DNA of 9,302 nucleotides. Origin: Candidatus Poseidoniaceae archaeon (lineage in GTDB: Archaea; Thermoplasmatota; Poseidoniia; Poseidoniales; Poseidoniaceae). This document shows positions 5,441 through 9,302 of the stretch, piece after piece. The position numbers were made by a program, and so were the translations under genes. Location of the stretch: positions 1 to 9,302 of the forward strand of contig JAQXFJ010000060.1 in NCBI GenBank assembly GCA_029250385.1, written 5' to 3'. The stretch's first letter is position 1. Each line of letters starts with the position of its first letter. A model generated the notes under the pieces. That model did no database searches and had not been told where the DNA came from. It saw only the letters and a program-made list of their open reading frames with translations.

Positions 5441-6847
5441 ATGTCTATGCGAGTTGCGGTGGGTCTTGTCCTATGTATGCTGTTGGCGAGCATTCCAATC
5501 TCCTCTGCTCAATCAGACTCTAAGGAAGAGGAGACATGGCCTGGCGACCCGATAGACAGTCACGTTCACATGACTTGGGCTGCCTTAACCTTGGAAGTAA
5601 CTGGGTGGGCTGATGACTACCCTGAAATCGTCGAGATTGCCGATGTTGGAAAGTCTGAATTAGGTAAGTCTTTGTGGGTAGTTAGGATATCTGATTGGTC
5701 TGTTGAGAATAAATCAGATGGAAGCGCAAAGGAAGTCGTTTACATTGATGGAGGACATCACGGTAATGAATACCTAGGCACTGCACTGGCTTGGTTATCT
5801 GCAAAATGGTACATTAATGGCTGGGCAGAAGGTAATCAAGAGGCAATCGATGTGTTACAAAACACCGAGCTACACATTCTAATCATGCTAAACCCTGATG
5901 GCAATGATATCGATACTCGATGGAATATCAATCAAGTTGATTTGAATAGAAATTATGACCATTATTGGAACACTTGTCCAACAACTCAACCGGGAAGTAG
6001 TGCCTTCAGCGAATCTGAAACCGCAGCAAATTCGGCATACATGAACGCCGAAGTCGCTGACGCTGATTTGTATGTCACCATGCACACGGGTGTATGGATT
6101 ATGCTATACCCATGGGGCAAGTGGCCTGAACAGCCTGCTGATTGGGAATTATACCATCAAATCAGAGATGATGTTAACGATAACATATCTAGTATTCCAA
6201 TCCAAAACGCCAATCAAGGGTTATACCCAAATTGTGGGACTAGTAGAGATTACGGTTATGGGGTAATGGGATATCCAACCTTTACTTTTGAAACTGACGA
6301 TGAACAATTTGTCCCAGGATCCTTTGAGAATCTTAACGACCGATTAGGAGAAGAAATGGATGTTATGAGATTCTTGATTAACAACGTGTGGTATTGGCGA
6401 GCTAGACTAGACGTACAATCTCTTGAAGTATCTAATGATGAGCTGACTATCGAGGTTGTCAATCACGGCCATGCATCAACTTCTAACGCTACTTTACAAT
6501 ATCTTGATTCAAGTGGTCAGATTAAGTGGACTTCCTCGGCATTTACTGTTAATGCCACCAATTCAACAACGATTGTTTTGGATTCGGACGGGTTAGATTC
6601 TAGTGAGGACGGAAGTTGGCAGGTGTATTATCAAGTTAGAGTAATCAATGCCTCAAGGTGGGTTGCCGAAGAAATTAACGTGCAAGCCATCACTTTAGTT
6701 GAAGATGATGAGGCTAGTTTCTTGACCGGTTTTGGCTTATTTAATTCACTAACGACAATAATTTCGATAATCGGCCTAGCCGTTGTTATGAAGCCAGAGG
6801 ATGAAGATTTGGCCAATAATTGTCTGGCAGAAATACAAGAGAATTGA
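5441..6847 (+). CDS. Secreted, membrane-anchored M14 zinc carboxypeptidase
   Basis: A 468-residue metallopeptidase that trims C-terminal residues from peptides outside the cell. An N-terminal signal peptide (residues 1-24, ending SSAQS) leads to an M14 domain (about 45-315). Zinc ligands are H107 and E110 in GGHHGNEYLG, and H215 in VTMHTGVW. Substrate-binding residues are R160 and VDLNRNYD (N169, R170). Y262 falls 22 residues before the catalytic Glu E284 (FTFETDD), the same spacing as Tyr248 and Glu270 in carboxypeptidase A. A CARDB/Ig-like beta domain follows (about 325-420) with several N-x-T/S sites. A hydrophobic segment (about 428-450) then anchors the C-terminus, followed by a short acidic tail. 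There is no obvious pro-domain. The ATG at 5447 (residue 3) has the GGG of CTAGGG at a better distance than the first ATG, so the protein may be two residues shorter. Confidence 0.9.
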   Translation: MSMRVAVGLVLCMLLASIPISSAQSDSKEEETWPGDPIDSHVHMTWAALTLEVTGWADDYPEIVEIADVGKSELGKSLWVVRISDWSVENKSDGSAKEVVYIDGGHHGNEYLGTALAWLSAKWYINGWAEGNQEAIDVLQNTELHILIMLNPDGNDIDTRWNINQVDLNRNYDHYWNTCPTTQPGSSAFSESETAANSAYMNAEVADADLYVTMHTGVWIMLYPWGKWPEQPADWELYHQIRDDVNDNISSIPIQNANQGLYPNCGTSRDYGYGVMGYPTFTFETDDEQFVPGSFENLNDRLGEEMDVMRFLINNVWYWRARLDVQSLEVSNDELTIEVVNHGHASTSNATLQYLDSSGQIKWTSSAFTVNATNSTTIVLDSDGLDSSEDGSWQVYYQVRVINASRWVAEEINVQAITLVEDDEASFLTGFGLFNSLTTIISIIGLAVVMKPEDEDLANNCLAEIQEN

Positions 6848-6882
6848 AATGCTGCCTATCCTACGGCGTGGTAGGCGATAAT

Positions 6883-8376
6883 ATGGAAATTACTGTAAGC
6901 GCAAGTGACAATATCAATGGAACACTGATTTTACCACTGTATGAAGGGGTTGAAGAAATACCTGAAGAATGTGAGAGGGGTTTGCCTCAAGGAATGAAAT
7001 CTCAAATTAATCGAGTTCTGGCTGACGGCGATTTCAAAGCCAAAAAGAAGTCCACTATGTCTCTAATTGGGGGAGAAGATGGCAAAGTTATTCTTGCTGG
7101 GTTGGGCAAATCTAGCGATGTTTCTGTTCACGATTTTAGGAAATCTGGGGCTGCTGTATTTGCTAGCATAAAAAAGGTTCACGGCAATGATTTCACCGTT
7201 AGGTTCAATGAAGCTGGTGTGGCTCATATGGCTGCCTTTGCTGAAGGGATGATGTTACGAAATTATTCTTATGACGAATACAAAATGAAAGATGAAGAAG
7301 AAACTGATGCTGAAAAGCAAATTAGACTTACATGCAGTGAAAAAGAAGCTGAAGAGTTGTCTACTCTAGTTAACAAATATCGCGGCATAACCAAAGGCGT
7401 GCATCTGTCAAGAGACCTTGGCAACTGTCCGCCAAATGATATGTACCCTGAAGTATTTGCCGATATGGCCTGGGAATGGGCTAAGGATTTCGACAATGTT
7501 GATGTTACCATTATTAATTATGAACAAGCAATAAAAGCTGGAATGGGTGGATTGGTCGCAGTCGGCAAAGGGTCATCTCGTAAACCATGCATGGTCATTT
7601 TTGAAATGAATAAAGATGTCAAGGGCAGATGCCCTGTGCTAGTAGGTAAAGGGATAACTTTTGACACTGGTGGAATTTCCCTAAAGCCAGGTGCAAACAT
7701 GGACGAAATGAAATATGATATGGGCGGCTCCGCTACTGTCTTTGGCACCATGGAAGCTCTTGCACAAACAGGGCATGAAGGTAAGGTTGTCGCGATTACT
7801 TGTATGGCAGAAAATATGCCAGCAGCTAATGCAACACGTCCAGGTGATGTTATCAAGGGCTTATCTGGGAAGACTATCGAGGTACTAAATACGGATGCTG
7901 AAGGAAGGCTCGTTCTATCTGATGGCTTGTGGAAGGCCGGAGAATATGATCCGGATTTTATTATTGACTTCGCCACGCTAACTGGTGCTTGTGTAGTCGC
8001 ACTTGGCCATGAGGCAACTGGGCTTTGGTCTAATGATGATGATTTCAGAACCGAAATACATGAAGCAGGGAATGCTGTTGACGAACTTGCTTGGCCTATG
8101 CCATTACTCCCAGCATTTGAAAAAGAAATGACTGATTCAAAGATTGCTGACACTAGAAACCTTGGCGCTGGCCGCTATGGTGGGGCAAACACTGCTGCTG
8201 CGTTCCTAAAACAATTCGTGCCGAACCGAGATTATGACAAAGATGGTGAGCAAATAACCTGGGCACACATGGACATTGCTGGAACTTACTGGGGTGCAAA
8301 AAGTAATTCCATGGTAAAGAACGGCGCAACTGGAGTTCATGTCAGAACTATTCACCATTTGATTACTAATCGTTAA
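6883..8376 (+). CDS. pepA: Leucyl aminopeptidase, family M17
   Basis: A 497-residue cytosolic aminopeptidase that removes N-terminal residues from peptides using two metal ions. Numbering from the ATG at 6883, GKGITFDTGG holds K256 and D261. SLKPG supplies K268, KYDMGG has D279, and NTDAEGRLVLSDG has D338, E340 and R342. Spacings (5, 12 and 18 residues, then 59 between D279 and D338) match those of Escherichia coli PepA (K270, D275, K282, D293, D352, E354, R356). The N-terminal macro-like domain covers about residues 1-165. An open frame runs 63 nt further upstream to a TTG at 6820, overlapping the carboxypeptidase gene. I prefer ATG 6883 because MEITVSAS is the usual start of the domain and the extra 21 residues look like read-through. 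It follows the carboxypeptidase by 35 nt, and the pair suits stepwise use of peptides. Confidence 0.93.
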   Translation: MEITVSASDNINGTLILPLYEGVEEIPEECERGLPQGMKSQINRVLADGDFKAKKKSTMSLIGGEDGKVILAGLGKSSDVSVHDFRKSGAAVFASIKKVHGNDFTVRFNEAGVAHMAAFAEGMMLRNYSYDEYKMKDEEETDAEKQIRLTCSEKEAEELSTLVNKYRGITKGVHLSRDLGNCPPNDMYPEVFADMAWEWAKDFDNVDVTIINYEQAIKAGMGGLVAVGKGSSRKPCMVIFEMNKDVKGRCPVLVGKGITFDTGGISLKPGANMDEMKYDMGGSATVFGTMEALAQTGHEGKVVAITCMAENMPAANATRPGDVIKGLSGKTIEVLNTDAEGRLVLSDGLWKAGEYDPDFIIDFATLTGACVVALGHEATGLWSNDDDFRTEIHEAGNAVDELAWPMPLLPAFEKEMTDSKIADTRNLGAGRYGGANTAAAFLKQFVPNRDYDKDGEQITWAHMDIAGTYWGAKSNSMVKNGATGVHVRTIHHLITNR

Positions 8377-8412
8377 GCTAAACTTTTCAATAAAGTCTAA
8401 GGGGTTTTAATC

Positions 8413-9018
8413 GTGAAAAGCCACACTAAAACGGCAAAGGCCATTCATTGGAGTTTCGTTTTATTGTATGTGTATGGAATTTTCAAACAAGTAAATGATT
8501 TAGAAGATCTTGAAGACAGTGGTCTGCTTATTTCTGAGATTATTTTTGCCACGGCTTTTATCGTTATTGTGATCCTAAGATATTCCTATATGAGGCGTTT
8601 CAAGACTCTCTTGGGTGCAAGAGAACCCGTACATATCGTGCACTACTACTTCGCTCGTTCAGTCCACAAAGCAATGTATGCCTGTTTTATTCTACTCCCA
8701 TTAACTGGCTTGATGATCGCTGGATTGTATAAGCAAGGATATACGATAAATGCCACGCCAGACGAAAAGCAAACCGTGATGGATGTGGTATTAGATTTTC
8801 ATGGATTGGTGGCTGAAATTAGTTACCTGCTGATTATACTTCATATTGGAGCAGCAATATATTCCCGGATTAAAGGTGAAGGAGTTTGGTCATCAATGGT
8901 GCCTATCCTAAAGGAAGACAAGCCAACAACTAACAAGACCGTTAAGAAAATCGCCGCCTTCGAAGAAGGAATTTATGACAAGGTGGGAAGTTGGTTTTCA
9001 TCTAAAAACAACGATTAG
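8413..9018 (+). CDS. Cytochrome b561-type four-helix membrane protein
   Basis: A 201-residue integral membrane protein of the bacterial cytochrome b561 / Ni-Fe hydrogenase b-subunit type. It would carry heme b and pass electrons across or within the membrane. Four hydrophobic helices lie near residues 11-25, 38-56, 86-105 and 130-152. Candidate heme ligands are H12 (AIHWSF), H85 (SVHKAMY), H130 (DFHGLV) and H144 (ILHIGAA). The last two are 14 residues apart in helix four, the arrangement I recall for CybB-type proteins. A basic, charged C-terminal tail (about 165-201) is probably cytoplasmic. The start is GTG at 8413, with AAGGGG about 9 nt upstream; residues KSHTKTAKAIHW fit the family opening. 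Partner proteins and the electron donor are not visible. It follows the aminopeptidase gene by 36 nt and overlaps the convergent gene by 4 nt. Confidence 0.8.
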   Translation: MKSHTKTAKAIHWSFVLLYVYGIFKQVNDLEDLEDSGLLISEIIFATAFIVIVILRYSYMRRFKTLLGAREPVHIVHYYFARSVHKAMYACFILLPLTGLMIAGLYKQGYTINATPDEKQTVMDVVLDFHGLVAEISYLLIILHIGAAIYSRIKGEGVWSSMVPILKEDKPTTNKTVKKIAAFEEGIYDKVGSWFSSKNND

Positions 9019-9302
9019 TCGTCAAAGACTTCTACTTCTACCATTTTCTTAACAAATTCCGTCATCTTAGAATTGAACCTAGTCGCCCGAACAATGTGGT
9101 TGTCTATCCAGTGGTATTTGCCTCCGCGTGGTTTGCCAAATAAGCAGGTGTGCCATTTGAAACCGTGACTTGTGAGCCATTGTTCAGTAACCGCACGGTG
9201 TTCTTCTGCCCGAGCAGTAAAAAAGCAAATTTGATGCCCTTGGTCGTACCATTTGTTGATCTGTTCTACAACGCCATCATAGCATTCAGCGGTTGCCATC
9301 CG
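9015..9302 (-). CDS. HAD-superfamily phosphatase, C-terminal fragment (5' end off the right edge)
   Basis: Only the last 95 codons are in the window; the frame runs open through 9302, so the first HAD motif (DxDxT/V) and the true start lie outside. The apparent ATG at 9299 is internal, since the segment from CYDGVVEQINKWYDQGH on is the helix before motif II. Motif II is the Thr in CFFTARAEEHR (T28 counted from the 9299 Met). Motif III is the Lys in FGKPRGG (K56), and motif IV is the acidic pair region YHWIDNH (D66). The GKPRGGKYHWIDN stretch is what I recall of HAD phosphatases found in nucleotide-sugar and polysaccharide gene sets, so the substrate may be a sugar or nucleotide phosphate. It ends in a short acidic tail and converges on the cytochrome gene with stop codons overlapping. 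Confidence 0.75.
   Translation of the reverse strand, partial: RMATAECYDGVVEQINKWYDQGHQICFFTARAEEHRAVTEQWLTSHGFKWHTCLFGKPRGGKYHWIDNHIVRATRFNSKMTEFVKKMVEVEVFDD

Noticed and set aside
6820..6882. Upstream extension of the aminopeptidase from a TTG at 6820
   Set aside because: It overlaps the carboxypeptidase gene by 28 nt, begins with a rare start codon, and adds 21 residues not expected before the M17 N-terminal domain. ATG 6883 fits the family better.
7518..8153. Minus-strand open frame (211 codons) inside the aminopeptidase gene
   Set aside because: It is Ser/Pro-rich and low in complexity, and lies opposite the catalytic motifs of the M17 enzyme. It is an antisense shadow of a conserved gene.
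9015..9299. The fragment at the right edge as a complete 94-residue protein
   Set aside because: The frame stays open to the window edge and the first HAD motif is missing, so it is a cut gene rather than a small one.

Overview
The window looks like a chromosomal piece of an uncultured marine heterotroph, most likely a euryarchaeon of the Thermoplasmatota (Marine Group II/III, Poseidoniia). The evidence is indirect. It comprises moderately AT-rich DNA, AT-rich TATA-like boxes rather than bacterial -35/-10 pairs, short SpeD and agmatinase genes in one operon, a small protein resembling the thermoplasmatotal DUF6015 family, and a secreted M14 carboxypeptidase beside a cytosolic M17 aminopeptidase. 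No rRNA or other phylogenetic marker is present, so the lineage is an inference. No tRNA, rRNA, CRISPR array, transposase or integrase was seen.

Layout. Positions 1-4809 hold six genes on the minus strand. In transcription order they are: a ureohydrolase (agmatinase type); a pyruvoyl-dependent SpeD decarboxylase; a deoxyhypusine-synthase-like NAD enzyme; a LURP-one/tubby-like protein; an FAD amine-oxidase/phytoene-desaturase-like flavoprotein; and an exonuclease III cut by the left edge. The first three are tightly packed (28-nt gap, then an 8-nt overlap) and are very probably one polyamine transcript. Gaps of 136, 54 and 43 nt separate the others. A 165-nt divergent control region (4810-4974) carries TATA-like boxes facing both ways and a palindrome between them. 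Positions 4975-9018 hold four plus-strand genes: the small DUF6015-like protein, a membrane-anchored M14 zinc carboxypeptidase, an M17 leucyl aminopeptidase, and a four-helix b561-type cytochrome. A HAD-type phosphatase fragment converges from the right edge and overlaps the cytochrome gene by 4 nt.

How the genes fit together. The polyamine genes are the most interesting part. The DHS-like protein keeps the catalytic lysine and the NAD-binding glycines. By my eye alignment, however, it has lost several residues that hold spermidine in true deoxyhypusine synthase, and it matches the bacterial 'DHS-like' group. No aminopropyltransferase gene lies in the cluster. One reading is a short route arginine -> agmatine -> putrescine -> homospermidine, with SpeD working as an arginine decarboxylase. 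The conservative reading is ordinary SpeD and agmatinase feeding spermidine synthesis, with the aminopropyltransferase elsewhere. The rightward genes fit a protein-degrading heterotroph: an outer carboxypeptidase trims peptides, a cytosolic aminopeptidase finishes them, and a membrane b-type cytochrome handles electrons.
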